Positions 11,701 to 22,129 of a stretch of 64,000 bases of DNA are shown one piece after another. Positions within the stretch are counted from its first letter, which is position 1. Each line of letters starts with the position of its first letter. The notes under the pieces were generated by a model, which did not search any database, was not told the origin of the DNA, and saw only the letters and a list, made by a program, of their open reading frames with translations. Made by a program: the position numbers and the translations under genes. Source of the stretch: Paragordius varius (Eukaryota; Nematomorpha); assembly GCA_964247055.1 (NCBI GenBank), contig OZ176056.1, forward strand, positions 2,666,001 through 2,730,000. The letters run 5' to 3'.

Positions 11701-13271
11701 TCTTTTGGATATTTTTGCTTATTACAAACATATTTTTTTAATTTATTTGCTTAAAAATTTTAAATTTAAAATAATGAGTTATTTAATGGATTTAATAATC
11801 TTTAAATAACATAATTGATTACAATATTAATATTGTGTTTTTTAAGACAAAAAGCTGGGTTACAAACAATTTTTTAAAAAAAATTTTGATCAATAATACA
11901 TATAAATTTGAGCCAAAATATATTGATTTCATATTGTTTGTTTTTTAGAAATAGATATATATATTTTTTAATTTTCAAAACAATATATCTAGATTGCTGT
12001 TTTAATTTTAAAGTTGCAAAATTAGGCAAATTTTTAAAATCTTCTAAGAAAAAATATATAATATATATATATGTTAATACAAACAATTTTATATGCAGTA
12101 TAAAATTGTGTTATTTAACCTTATATTACAAGATATAACCATAAAATGATTATATAAGCACTTTTTAAAAAAAGTTTCGCTTGCCACATATATTTACGTT
12201 TTTTATATTAATTAATTTTTTATAACCATATAAGCCGTCAAATATATTACCAACTGTAAAAATTTAACCCTATTTTCTTTAAAATTCGCAAGTTTAATCA
12301 TTTATACAAATTATAGGTTTTTTTAAATAAAAAATATTTTCTTGAATCATATGATTGCAATTTGATTATAAAATTTATATTTTTGCTTTCAAAAAGCTTG
12401 CAAGGTTAAAAAAATGTAGGAATTTTAAATAAATTTATTATTTACCCAGCTCAACGTATAATAATTGGTGGACAAAATCTCTGAAATAAATCGTGCATAA
12501 ATTAAGATACTTTGCAATAAAAATAACCTTTTTTTAATAGATAAAGAATAGAAAAACGGATTAATTTTAATTTTATATTCTTAGTATACATATATATATA
12601 TATATTGTATAAAAGAATTTTATCTCTTAAAATTTAATCTTATTTTGTAAGTAATTTTATCACAATATATATCGCTTTTGCTGAAAAAGATAAGTAAAAA
12701 TTAATTTTTCTTAATATACAGTGGATTAAAAAAAAATATTTGTGGTAAAGAAATTAATATTAGGAGTAAAAAATGAATAAAGGTGAAAATAAAAAAGAAA
12801 CAAAGGGCCATGGTGCACGAGTAAGCATTACCATACACATTAAATTATAATTATTTTTTATTTACTAATGAAGGGAAGGAATAAGTAGCATGGTATTACA
12901 TACTCAATAAATCCTTTTTTTTCTTTCACTAATTGTAAAAAATAATTATTATTTAATGGGTATGGTAATGCTTGCTCGTGCACCATGGCCCTTTGTTTCT
13001 TTTTTATTTTCACTAAGTTTACCCCTAATATTTATTTCTTTATGACAAACATTTTTTTTATTTTATGCACTGTAAATATCTAGCTGAAAAAGACAAGGAT
13101 TGGGTCAAAGATGTTAATATGCGCGTTCAAATGGCCATTCAAAAGGCCAAAGACACTGAGGATGCTGATCATCGAAGACCTCTAAAGTCTGGAGACACGG
13201 TTATAGTCGTTACTGGCTGGGAATCGGGTTCTGGAAAAACTAACACTATGAGAATCCTTAAAGTTGATTAG
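2783..13271 (+). CDS. PKM: Pyruvate kinase, 11 exons
   Basis: Converts phosphoenolpyruvate and ADP to pyruvate and ATP, the last step of cytosolic glycolysis. Exons: 2783-2791, 2814-2958, 3233-3324, 3758-3880, 4314-4441, 4806-5001, 7082-7316, 9572-9768, 10552-10718, 11248-11366, 13084-13271. All junctions are GT-AG and phases fit, giving 532 residues (animal enzymes are about 530). Family signatures are present: [33 protein letters not shown] with the catalytic Lys, [26 protein letters not shown] and [11 protein letters not shown]. The C-terminal effector region has TTTGRSAQ, a Trp/Arg pair in [10 protein letters not shown], and TGWESGSG, so fructose-1,6-bisphosphate activation is plausible. 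The start rests on a 9-nt coding exon (Met-Ala-Asn) and a 22-nt intron; without that intron the frame has an upstream stop. Introns 6-8 are tandem arrays, and introns 7 and 10 carry MITEs. Family identity is certain; the first exon is an inference. Confidence 0.95.
5002..6403 (+). repeat. Intronic tandem array copying an exon end and its 5' splice site
   Basis: Intron 6 of pyruvate kinase begins with about eight diverged units of 160-190 bp. Each unit ends in a version of the preceding exon's last 30-35 nt (core 'ttatttggcgttcaaaataat') followed by gtat. Clear copies lie near 5292-5340, 5484-5530, 5650-5695, 5838-5890, 6030-6080, 6198-6240 and 6355-6400. Between them come a 'tttctatttgttttagggtgttt' type block and a 'gtaagattaaaaattttaaataagg' type block. 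The copies carry substitutions, and most frames are lost. Confidence 0.85.
7437..8345 (+). repeat. Intronic tandem array of a 57-nt exon end plus 5' splice site
   Basis: Five units of about 195-211 bp follow the exon ending at 7316. Each holds the exon's last 50-57 nt (coding [18 protein letters not shown]) plus its gtaagttt donor; copy ends are at 7511, 7720, 7925, 8136 and about 8338. The first four keep the donor; the fifth has decayed. The copy ending at 7720 is preceded by 'gtag' right at the ATATGGG boundary, so it could be recognised as a 57-nt, frame-neutral exon. Three units carry poly-G runs just after the donor. Confidence 0.9.
8990..9115 (+). repeat. tRNA-like SINE fragment
   Basis: The phrase 'taggtagagcgccggactc' resembles the D arm and anticodon 5' side of a tRNA (A-box like). 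It is followed by a weak B-box-like 'ccagagttttaattatg' and a shared tail 'actacgcattttttcat'. The tail recurs near 38,590-38,610, and the head recurs weakly at about 6440-6490. No tRNA fold closes, so a tRNA-derived SINE is more likely than a gene. Confidence 0.4.
9140..9490. mobile_element. Palindromic MITE (TA target, CAGTGG/CAATGG ends), copy 1
   Basis: A 351-bp element in intron 7 of pyruvate kinase. Its ends are CAGTGGATTAAA and, on the other strand, CAATGGATTAAA, flanked by TA on both sides as for Tc1/mariner elements. Almost the whole length is one inverted repeat; both arms contain 'aacaaaggnc' and 'attaccatacacat'-type blocks. No transposase is encoded. A second, better conserved copy lies at 12,719-13,072. 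Confidence 0.85.
9847..9867 (+). repeat. 21-nt duplicated exon end with its own splice sites
   Basis: The last 21 nt of the upstream exon (coding ALEMMIR, ending at 9768) recur exactly 99 bp downstream, preceded by ctgcag and followed by gtatg. The copy has the form of a complete in-frame mini-exon; the intron bases after it also match the true intron start. Inclusion would repeat ALEMMIR. It may simply be a recent tandem duplication. Confidence 0.8.
10010..10545 (+). repeat. Tandem duplications in intron 8 of pyruvate kinase
   Basis: Three diverged units of about 125-130 bp, starting near 10,010, 10,140 and 10,265, share 'ttattccttttgcagttaaa' and 'tttttgtaaatatcgcatatta'-type blocks. They are followed by two nearly identical units of about 60 bp (about 10,425-10,480 and 10,487-10,545), built on 'gacaaaatctattctattca' and running to the 3' splice site. 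Confidence 0.7.
12719..13072. mobile_element. Palindromic MITE, copy 2, abutting the last pyruvate kinase exon
   Basis: A 354-bp member of the same family as 9140-9490, with ends CAGTGGATTAAA and CAGTGCATAAAA and TA on both sides. The arms of about 150 nt contain 'aagggccatggtgcacgag' on one strand and its complement on the other. The element stops 11 bp before the exon at 13,084. Any branch point and T-rich tract for that splice must come from the MITE arm, which contains 'cactaag' and a T-run. Confidence 0.9.
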
Positions 13272-14330
13272 GAAAGCAAACCTTAATATTACAAAAACAG
13301 AATTTTGTTTCCAATTAAAAAATATCTTATGTACCAAAATTATACTATATAGAGACAAAACATAAAAAGTTATATGGCCAATGTTTTTTTCCAGTTACTC
13401 GAAAACCCTATTTTCAAGGCTTTAGTATTACTAATTTTGTGCCAATACGATATTAAGTAAAAAATTAAGGTTAAAAAATATGATAATTCTTATTAAATTT
13501 GACAGTCTTTTTATGTTTTGTCCCTCTTAAAAATTGTAATTTTTACTGTTAAAACAACTTTTGGTGTTAATATCTAAATATATATATTTTGCATATAAAT
13601 TATATTTTCTGTTCTAAACAACAAAAACATTCTGCTATCATAGATACCCTTAATGCAATCAATTATCAATTTTCATCTTATATATTGTAGTTTTATCATA
13701 GTTAAATGTTTAATTTTATTGTCATTTCAAATATTTTATTATATGTTTTAATTATCATAATAATAGCCATTCTAAGGATGTGATATAATACTTCATTCTA
13801 GTCATCATAATATATTACTTGAAAATTACTAGCTATTGTAATTTTTTTCGATTTTTACCTATATTGTATTCTGATTTTATTGATTATACATTGTGCTATC
13901 AACTCTAGCCTGCTTATATACTGTTTTATTTTACACATATACAATCGTTTTCTTAGTATAATGTTGTACTAGTCTCTATAATACCTTAGTCACTTTGTGC
14001 ATTACCAAAATTCTTTTGTGTTCATATGGCTAAATTTTAATTGCAACAATATTTAAACATTTAACGTATCAATAAATTGGATAATCATATTATTGCAATT
14101 ATTACTTTATATATCACAGATGTTTTTTTCTTTCGTTATATCTAAGGTCAATTTCGCTCGTTTCTACTTTTATAATGGCGTTAATTTTAATGGTAAGGCT
14201 TCTAGAAAAGTTATATGAAAAAAAATTTTGGTTTTGATTTCGCATGTAAATACATTATGCTCCTACAGGTAATAACTATTTTGTTTTCCAGAATTAGAAT
14301 TAAGGGCAATTTATAAATCAAAGGTGGTTA
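13272..14330. other. Non-coding stretch after pyruvate kinase
   Basis: A+T-rich DNA holding the pyruvate kinase 3' untranslated region. I see no exon, structured RNA or mobile-element signature here. Confidence 0.5.
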
Positions 14331-14334
14331 ACAC

Positions 14335-14800
14335 ACAGTTAAATGGGCCGCATTTTGATGCACTCTGGTGGGCCAGTGTCAAAAAAATATTTTTTTTAAA
14401 GAACAAAATGTTAATTATTTGATTAAACAGATTCGATAACCAGGCGTAATAATAAATTAACGGTTTAACTAGGATAAGAGGTCAGCGAGTACACAGACGA
14501 ATAATTTGTAGGTAGTATATTACTGTTTGTTATTAATAAAATTAGAGTTTTATTTATGGCATTGTTAAAATCAGACGTATTAATCAAAAATGAATTGATG
14601 GGCCGCAATTTGACCCCAAAACACTGCCGAGCAAACACCAAAAAAATATTTTTTTAGAAGAAAATAATTATATCAAACAAATTTGAATGTGTTGCCATAT
14701 GTCATTACCAATATGCCTAAGTGACGACTTCATCGAAAAGTATTCACACGTTTAATTTTGACCCTTCATCCGGCCCGACAAACACAGTTGAGTTCCCCCA
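14335..14800 (+). repeat. Imperfect repeat around 'gggccgca...ttttga'
   Basis: Blocks at about 14,345, 14,600 and 14,755 share 'gggccgcattttga'/'gggccgcaatttga'-like text, and the first two share a 'caaaaaaatattttttta' tail. Units are spaced about 150-260 bp and are diverged. They lie just upstream of the mariner relic and may be its decayed flank. Confidence 0.35.
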
Positions 14801-15088
14801 CAACTAGCACTTTATGTTCATCATTCAATAATTATATCGAATTTGAAATAGCACATTTGCGGTACGCACCATTAGCAAAAAAGGCGTTAAAAGTAATCGT
14901 TTGCTGGCTAAAACATATGGTAAACATGTTCTATTTAACACATGTGAAACAGTTTCGAAATGTATCAATGTGAAATAGGCTCTCTAGATCACCACATGCC
15001 AAGATACTTAAGTGCAAGAGTTAAATGATCCTCTTAAATTTTACAATAGGCAGAGGCATTTTATTTATCATAAAAAAACAAAAACTAG

Positions 15089-15510
15089 ATGCTTGGTGAA
15101 TTTTTCCCAGACAGTATAACGCAAAATTTATATCGAAAAATGATTTATGAAATCCTGCTTCAACGTCACGAAAAGAAATCAAATTTGCATCGAATCGGTG
15201 ATAAACTATGGCTTTATTTGGCAAATCCAAAGCGGAAAAATCGTGACTTTACCTTGCAAAGCCATTATAGACACCGATGCCAAATCGCTTCGGTAATAAG
15301 ACCGAGTTCTGTGTCTGGTGGGGCCTGAACGATTATGTAATAAATTTTTGAAGCTTGGTGAAACCATTAATTCACAAAGCTGTCGCTGACAATTCGAAGA
15401 AATGGCAAACTGTTTAATACATTGATAATGTTCAAAACAAAAATACCAGTAAACACATTGAAATCGCTTCGATAAGAAAATCTTTCACATCCGTTGAATT
15501 CCTTGAAAAA
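15089..15510 (+). mobile_element. Decayed mariner transposase fragment
   Basis: The translation reads LLQRHEKKSNLHRI, then GDKLWLYLANPKRK, then, after frame changes, text matching the mariner middle region (CVWWGLNDYV, KLGETINSQ). In mariners these blocks precede the second and third acidic catalytic residues. The fragment shifts frame at least twice after 15,250 and lacks the N-terminal HTH and the final D34D region. Terminal repeats were not found. It is an old, inactive plain DNA transposon. Confidence 0.75.
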
Positions 15511-15599
15511 ACTGACAAATGTTGAGATTTAAAATAAATTTTTAATACATGGTATATTATGACATCAGAAAAAGATTTTGTAAATGAAGCATACTTTTT

Positions 15600-16500
15600 T
15601 AAAAAATTGTTATTTAGTAAATTTTGAGGGCCCGTATTAAAACGATAGCAAACATTTTTGGATATTATAAATGTACCTACACACCAATGATGCTAAACAT
15701 TCCTATCAATTCAGTTCGGAGGTGATAGAAATGCTTAATATCATTAACCAGAAAAAAGTATTTATAATATTTTTAGTGGTTTTCTACCTATTTAACCATT
15801 CTCCATGTCAAAAACGTTTTATTATTTTTTTTTAAAAAATCAATAAACGCAAGTTTTAAAAATTTAATTTTTAGCAAAACTTTAAAGCGTAGTTTATGGT
15901 ATTTAGAAGCATTGTAACAACAAAGACTTTTTTAAAACATTGAAATAATTATATTTTTATGACATATTTATTATTATATATAAAGTTGAGTCGATCAAAT
16001 TTAATCAAAATTGTGAGGTGACATGTTCAATTTTTCCATACTCTAAAATGCCAAAAAATACCGTTCATTAAAATTTTATAAATATTATATTTTTAAACAA
16101 AATATGCCATTCATAAAATAGTTTTTTCTTGATATCATAATCTACCATAAGTAATGTTTCTATCACAAAATCAGTTTTTAACTTTTTTTAAAACTAGCCC
16201 ATTTGGTTATAAAATTACCCCAAAAGGTCATGAAGTGTTAAATATAAAAAAAAGAATTATCAATAACATCTTAAATCCACAACAACCAAAAAACGATGAG
16301 TTTTTTTTACTAAAATTAAGATGTGTCACATATGTGTCTTTTAAAGTATACATTTGTATTTTCAATTCATTTTATACGTTTTATCTGGATAATAATATTT
16401 AGTTCTATTATATTTTATTACCAATTTAAGCCTGTGAATTTTTTAAAATATATTTTTTGAATAAAAATTTTAAAATAATAGTGTTAAATGAATATGCTAG
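15600..16500 (+). repeat. Dispersed A+T-rich repeat fragment
   Basis: Shares blocks such as 'accccaaaaggtcatgaag' (near 16,215) with about 45,095 and 53,865, and 'aatgctta/aaatgttcagcat'-like text with other copies. It belongs to the large dispersed family of this window. No coding content is supported. Confidence 0.45.
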
Positions 16501-16659
16501 AAAAAATTTTAATTAATTGAAATATTATCTACGAATCTAAGTAATTTGATTATAATAAATGATAAGGTATATTACCTGATAGTTTGTGCAAGCTTAGCTT
16601 TTAATTTTTTTAAATTATATATTTTAAATTTTAAAAATTATTTTTTTACCTTGATTAAA

Positions 16660-17160
16660 ATGTATTGTAAGATAATTTTAATCTATATAGCTATTAGCCT
16701 CTTGATTAATCACACTTCGTGTGGTGGGCACACTACTAAAAAAGGTATAATTAAATCAGTTTTATTTTGACAAAATATCCATATAATTTATATTTCTATG
16801 GATCGAAACCGTTTTCAATTAGTATTTCTGCCGGAGTTTCTGGAATCATTATTAAAAATATTTGTAAAAACAATATTAATCTAATTTTTAAATCATTTTT
16901 CGTATTCATAAAATATTCAATATGAATAGAAAACCCAGTGAAACCAAAAAATAGGTTAAAAATTGAAATTATACAGACAGGACTTAAGAATTAGAAACTT
17001 AATAGAACATAATTTTGTTTTAATTTATTAAAACCAACTTTTAGATATGATTTCTTCGCCTCCACCAAGATCAACCAATACCCCTAAATATTCGAGAGGT
17101 CATAATCGAGGAAAGAAAACTTTTGGTAACCTATTAATTAAACCGAAATGGATGGGATAA
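16660..17160 (+). CDS. Candidate secreted peptide precursor, 66 aa, two exons
   Basis: Exons 16,660-16,744 and 17,045-17,160 join in phase 1 across a GT-AG intron (gtataa...tttag) into 66 codons. Residues 1-20 look like a signal peptide (MYCKIILIYIAISLLINHTS). The rest is short, basic and Pro/Ser-rich. It contains a GKK site after a 20-odd residue stretch, and the final residues are KPKWMG before the stop. In amidated neuropeptides Gly-Lys-Lys and a C-terminal Gly both mark amidation, so two products are possible: one ending HNR-amide and one, about 12 residues, ending KPKWM-amide. No known family was recognised. Chance assembly in A+T-rich DNA is the main alternative, although the second exon is less A+T-rich than its flanks. 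Confidence 0.45.
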
Positions 17161-18400
17161 TAAGCATTTTAATGTATGATCAAACTTCGTATGCCAAATA
17201 AATATGAAAAATAAATATGAAAATATACTTTATTTTTCCCTTTTTATACTGTGGTAAAACAAAATTATAAACAATAAATTCTGCCCAGAGCAGACATTGA
17301 TATGATGGCAAAAATGACAGTCGGATTTCTTGTAATCATATTTTCTTGATTGAAACAACTTGGGAATTTTATAGTTTAAAAAAATTTCTGTTATTTCCAA
17401 TAACATGTGTAAACAGTTTATACGGGCTTTCGTGACAATATGTACCGCCCGAAAATTCGGAAATCACCTTATAAATACGGAGTTTCTTTGCAAAAAAATC
17501 TTAGTTAAATCGCTGTTCCTAAAATTTTTTTGAATAAGTCCTTACGATTGGCAACGAACTGGATAAAATTTGTGAAATAAAATGTTTTTTTATTGCTTTT
17601 ACACATATTTTAACCGTCTTATGTTTGAAATCTAAAAAAATATTTTAATCATCCATATATATTTACAGAGGCCCGAAAAGCCATTTGTGTTAAACAGCCA
17701 ATACATAAAATTAAATAATACACATTCAAGCAAAATGTAAAAACCTAAAGACAACCTACCCTATTATTTATTAAACCTTTTAAATTTAAAACATATTGTT
17801 ATGTGTTGTAAAATTTTTAGTTTCTATTTTATTTTTGTTGTACGTTTGACAAAAATTACTTGTAGTAATCGACAATTTACTCTATTAAATTCATTCAATT
17901 TTAGCTGAATTATCATTGCAAAATAAATTTTGTTAACTGTTCTGGTGTTTAAATAGTACAAATACCACTTTATTTTTTACTTTAACCTGGTACAGTGTAA
18001 ACTATAGTTTGTTAACCTATTTAATATTAGGTAAACTTAATAACCTTTTATAAAATATATTATAGATGATTGTGAATAATGCTTTTACCTTATTTAACGA
18101 ACGTATCTTAAACTTCAAACATTGAAATACCTTGTTATTATCCACGAGAACGAATATTTTGTTTAATTTAAATTCTTAAAAAATATATTAAATTGAACTA
18201 TATCCAATGGTAATATCTATTTCAATGGTTGAATTTAAAACATAAGAGAATAATATTGAAAATATAATTAAAACAAAATTTGAAAGAAATTATTATAAAT
18301 TATGATAAAAACAAAAAATGTAAAGTGTGATGTCCATGTCCTTTCTCTTTATTGTTTTTTCCTTGGAGTGGATATTTTAAAATGATCTGTTTCTTTTAAG
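17161..18400. other. Unassigned A+T-rich stretch
   Basis: No exon or mobile-element feature was recognised. Scattered runs such as 'atgcccgaaaattcgg' have no partner that I could place. Confidence 0.4.
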
Positions 18401-18539
18401 AAATCTTTAGTGGCCTTTTTAAATTCTTTTCTCTCCTCTCTTCTGTTAATAAGGTGGATATTATTTGAATGGAGGAAACAAGCCTGCAAAATCAACCTAT
18501 CGGATAATTTGTCGGCTTGTGCTATAACAACTATATATA

Positions 18540-20140
18540 CGTTTTTTATAAAAATACTTTTTTTTATAAAATTTGTAGCTGAGCATTTCTATTTCTTCAG
18601 AAGCAAAAATTCGAAGAAGAACGAAAATCTTTATCCGATTTCTGAGGTACTAAAAATGTTCAGCATCATTAAATTTTTAAGTGTAAACGTTTTACCGTTA
18701 TATGTCTTAATATACTATGAAAACTACATTTCAACCAAATTTAACAAAGTAGATTTTTTTTTAGTTATTAAAACAAAACCGCAATATGGAGAAGTTTCAT
18801 TTACAATATTGCAAAAAGTCGACCTCGACTGTAGCAATACATACACACACACAAGCACAGAGATTTTTTCCAAAATACTTTTTTTGATGTAAAAATTTAG
18901 GATATATAATAGTTTTATCAAGAAATTTTGGCATTTTTGCCTTTTTTCGGAACACTGACCCATTATAGATACAAAAATCGGTTTCGTAGCATACATTAAA
19001 ATTTAAGGTTTTATAGAAATACTGTTTTTCCTTTTAATTGGACTATGTCCACAAAAATATCTTGGTGAAATGCATATATTATTGAAAAGGCCTTAAGAAA
19101 GTTATTTACACTTTTGTCATAACTGCTCCATATCAGAAAATAAAATTTGCGCACATTTATGCCAATTCATCACGTTTTGGGGTAGTTTTGAACCCCAGGG
19201 CTATTAAAAACTTAAAAACCTTAAGGAGTATTTTTAATATTGGGCAGATTTAAAATATGTTACATTCACCAACTTTTTCGCCGCCATTTTATTCTTTGGA
19301 TTTTTGTAAATAGCTAATACTACTGACAAATCAATGTTAAAAATATAAATAGTTAAATTTGGGGAAGCTTTCCAGAACATTCTACTAGCAAATTTTAATT
19401 ATAAAATTTAGTATAAACTATTATTTTCAATCGTAAAAAAAATAATTTATTTAAAAGCAAAGTATTAGAAGCCATGATAAAAATGGATGCGATCTAAAAT
19501 TTTTGGCCTTTTTTATCAAAAAAACACATTTTTATTTATTATATATTTAAAGATGAACGAATATTTTAATCGAAATTCTGACGTATTAGAAATGTTTAGC
19601 ATTATCGAATTATATAGAAAAGGTATTTTTATAATTACTTAAAGCGATTTTATACTCTTTCCATCATGTTTCATAGTATTTTGAAATAGGCTTGAACATG
19701 GGGAAAATTATATTTTTGTAAAAAGTTTGCATTTTATAAAAAATATTTTTAGTTGATATCAAAATTTAGCATATATTTAAATTTTTTATCGCGCATTTTT
19801 GAGTTAATTTTGAAAAATTAGCCCATTTTTTAAGAGCAAAATATTTGGTACTTTATGGATCCCACCTCTAAAAATATTTTTTTTGAAAATATTGTTTTGC
19901 TTTTTATATGTAGTTCATGATATATTTTACTGATATTTTTTGGAATGAAGCCTCTAGCTTTGATCAAAAAATTTTTAAAAAATGCGCAAATATTGCCATT
20001 TTCTGATATAAGAAACCTACCACAAAAGTGTGAATTTCATTGATTTACTCGTAACGGTTAAAACCAAAAGCACCATGATAATCCTGATACATTTCCTAAC
20101 AAAATATATTATATTTAATCAGGTTATTTTTGTGGACGCT
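18540..20140 (+). repeat. Two dispersed A+T-rich repeat copies (family A)
   Basis: Copies at about 18,540-19,150 and 19,540-20,140 share ordered blocks: 'aaatgttcagcatcatt', 'gcatttttgcc..ttttt', 'ccattttctgatat', then 'accaaaagcaccatgataat' and a 'caggttatttttgtggacg' end. Between them, 19,150-19,320 reads family text on the opposite strand ('ctttttcgccgcc'). The 160-codon frame at 18,410-18,892 lies inside this repeat and is not supported as a gene. Confidence 0.6.
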
Positions 20141-21690
20141 GTGTATATGGGACAAATCTGGATAATTTGCGCCTGAGATCCTCATTATCCTTTAATTTGC
20201 TCCTAATTTCATGTTGTAATCAAACCAAGGCTAAGCCAGTTTCACATAATTACGTTGATCCAGAAGTACCAAAACACGCAAGGCGATTCGAGACAGTTTT
20301 GGATACAGATGCTTTATTCAAAATTTTTGATCACGACTAGCAAAGCACTTTTTAATAGTTGAATCATATTTTAACTCTAATGATCCTTCTTGTACTTCTA
20401 TAGGAAGCATGTTTATATTAGTTGTACTCCAATCGGAGACATGCGGCCCTAACGTACCTTTCTATGGTCTGGAAATATTTATTAATTTTTATATAATTAT
20501 TTGGAGTTTAAATATCTGCAAATGGTCAAACATTTATAGGTACGGTCCTTGGGACCAGAAAAATTTTTCGGGCCCTTTAATTTTTTAACTGTAAATGGAT
20601 TTATTGTTAAGGTAACTGACCAGGATAAAAGATCTGGAAAGTATTGAACAAAATCATCCCTAAGAAATTCATAATCCACTATTGAATTAATAATAATGAA
20701 TTTATTAGATATAATGTATGTCGATCTAAAGGTCGGGAACTAGAATTTATTATATTTAGCTCTTAAAATACGCAATTTTAGATAAATGCGTTTATATCCT
20801 GAGAGATATAATATTATAATAATTATTTAGATTTTAAAAAAATATGCCCTAAATATGAGTATTCTAGTTGAAAACTGAAATCGAAAGATCACGATAAATT
20901 TACCTTGATAGTCCAAAAAATTAATGCTTTATTTTTATATTCAGATAGACGCCGTAGCATATTTTCGTTGAGCCACCTTACATCAGTTAAAATAATAACT
21001 GATGATGATTGGTCGATAACTCTTCGCATATTATCGTAAATATTTTTGCTTCAAAAACGCTACTCATTTGATAGATATTTTGCAGCTCCCAAAGCATTTA
21101 CACAAAACAAGATGTTCCTGTTATTGATGCATTCTTATGAGACAAATTGGATCAAGCACCAATCATCTATGGAGCATAATCGGTGTAAACGCCGATTTTA
21201 TCCGTAGATAAATATTTTGAAAAAAAATCAATACAAGCGGAGACATCAACCCATTTAGAAGTCCATAAACTCTTCTAAAAAAATCCTCCTTATTGAAAAT
21301 AAATCTTAGTTTTTTTAACTGACAAATATCTGTGCTATCAAGACATTGAATTGCAAAACAGAAAATTTATTGCTTCTAACGTTTCGCTTTCAAGACTGTC
21401 CGCCATGTTACCTGCCTTGAGAGAGTATTTTCCAAAAATAAAATCTGAGTATAGTAAATTATCTCAGAAACCCGAGATCAATTGAAACGACTTAAGGATA
21501 GCGGGTTAAATCAAAATCTCTTCCATGTGCAGATTTATGGGTATCAGATATGAATAAAGGAGGCAGATTTATATTATTATAATTCATAAATATATTTTCT
21601 AAATTTTCAAACAAGTTTGGATTGAATATAATATTGCTCTTTTTAAATGGTTTGACCTAAGTTGCCGGTCTATCTTGTCGGGCGTAAAGA
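20140..21690 (-). mobile_element. Decayed hAT transposase (ZBED5/FAM200-like)
   Basis: On the minus strand, about 21,200-21,130 reads IGVYTDYAP followed by decayed 'MIGA..SNLSHKNASI', the core of ZBED5/SCAND3-like hAT transposases (VCTDGAPAM). Lower down, FVQYFPDLLSW...INPF (about 20,650-20,590) matches the inter-domain segment. LCETGLALV...IRSKLKDNEDLRRKLSRF (about 20,290-20,165) matches the C-terminal hATC dimerisation domain. Several in-frame stops interrupt these pieces and no terminal repeats were found. It is a long-dead plain DNA transposon. Confidence 0.7.
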
Positions 21691-22129
21691 ATCAATGGTA
21701 AGAACATTGTGGCTATTTTACATTGTAATAGTTTGTCTCCTTGTTTATAGCTATATATCCATATTTAAAATATTCTTAATTGAGAAAAAATGTAAATATT
21801 AAGTAAGAATTAGAGGTGTATGTATAAATATACCATAAACTATATGTATAAAGTAAAATAATAATTTTAAAAAATTATAATTTATAGAAGGGGTTTTGAA
21901 AGTCCCAAAATTTTTATATCTTATAAAATGAACTCTCTTAAAATCAAATGCAAAAATTTAAAACAAGCTTTTAACATCAAAAAATCTTATACGAAATGAT
22001 ATTTTTGACCAAATATGAATTAAGGAAAAAAATTTGTTGAAGCGTACTTCTTTCTCTTTTGAGACAGGATGGAAACGGTATACGTCTAATATATGATAAA
22101 AATTTCTATGTAATTCAATGAGTTAACAT

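Noticed and set aside
10839-12138. Open frames of 70-100 codons on both strands in pyruvate kinase introns
   Set aside because: T-rich intronic chance frames with no conserved features.
16796-16909. Minus-strand 37-codon frame with a signal-like segment inside the peptide precursor intron
   Set aside because: Too short and hydrophobic in a T-rich region; no splice partner or family found.
18410-18892. 160-codon open frame with hydrophobic residues
   Set aside because: It overlaps the same repeat that occurs elsewhere in the window without an open frame; its composition mirrors T-rich DNA rather than a protein family.
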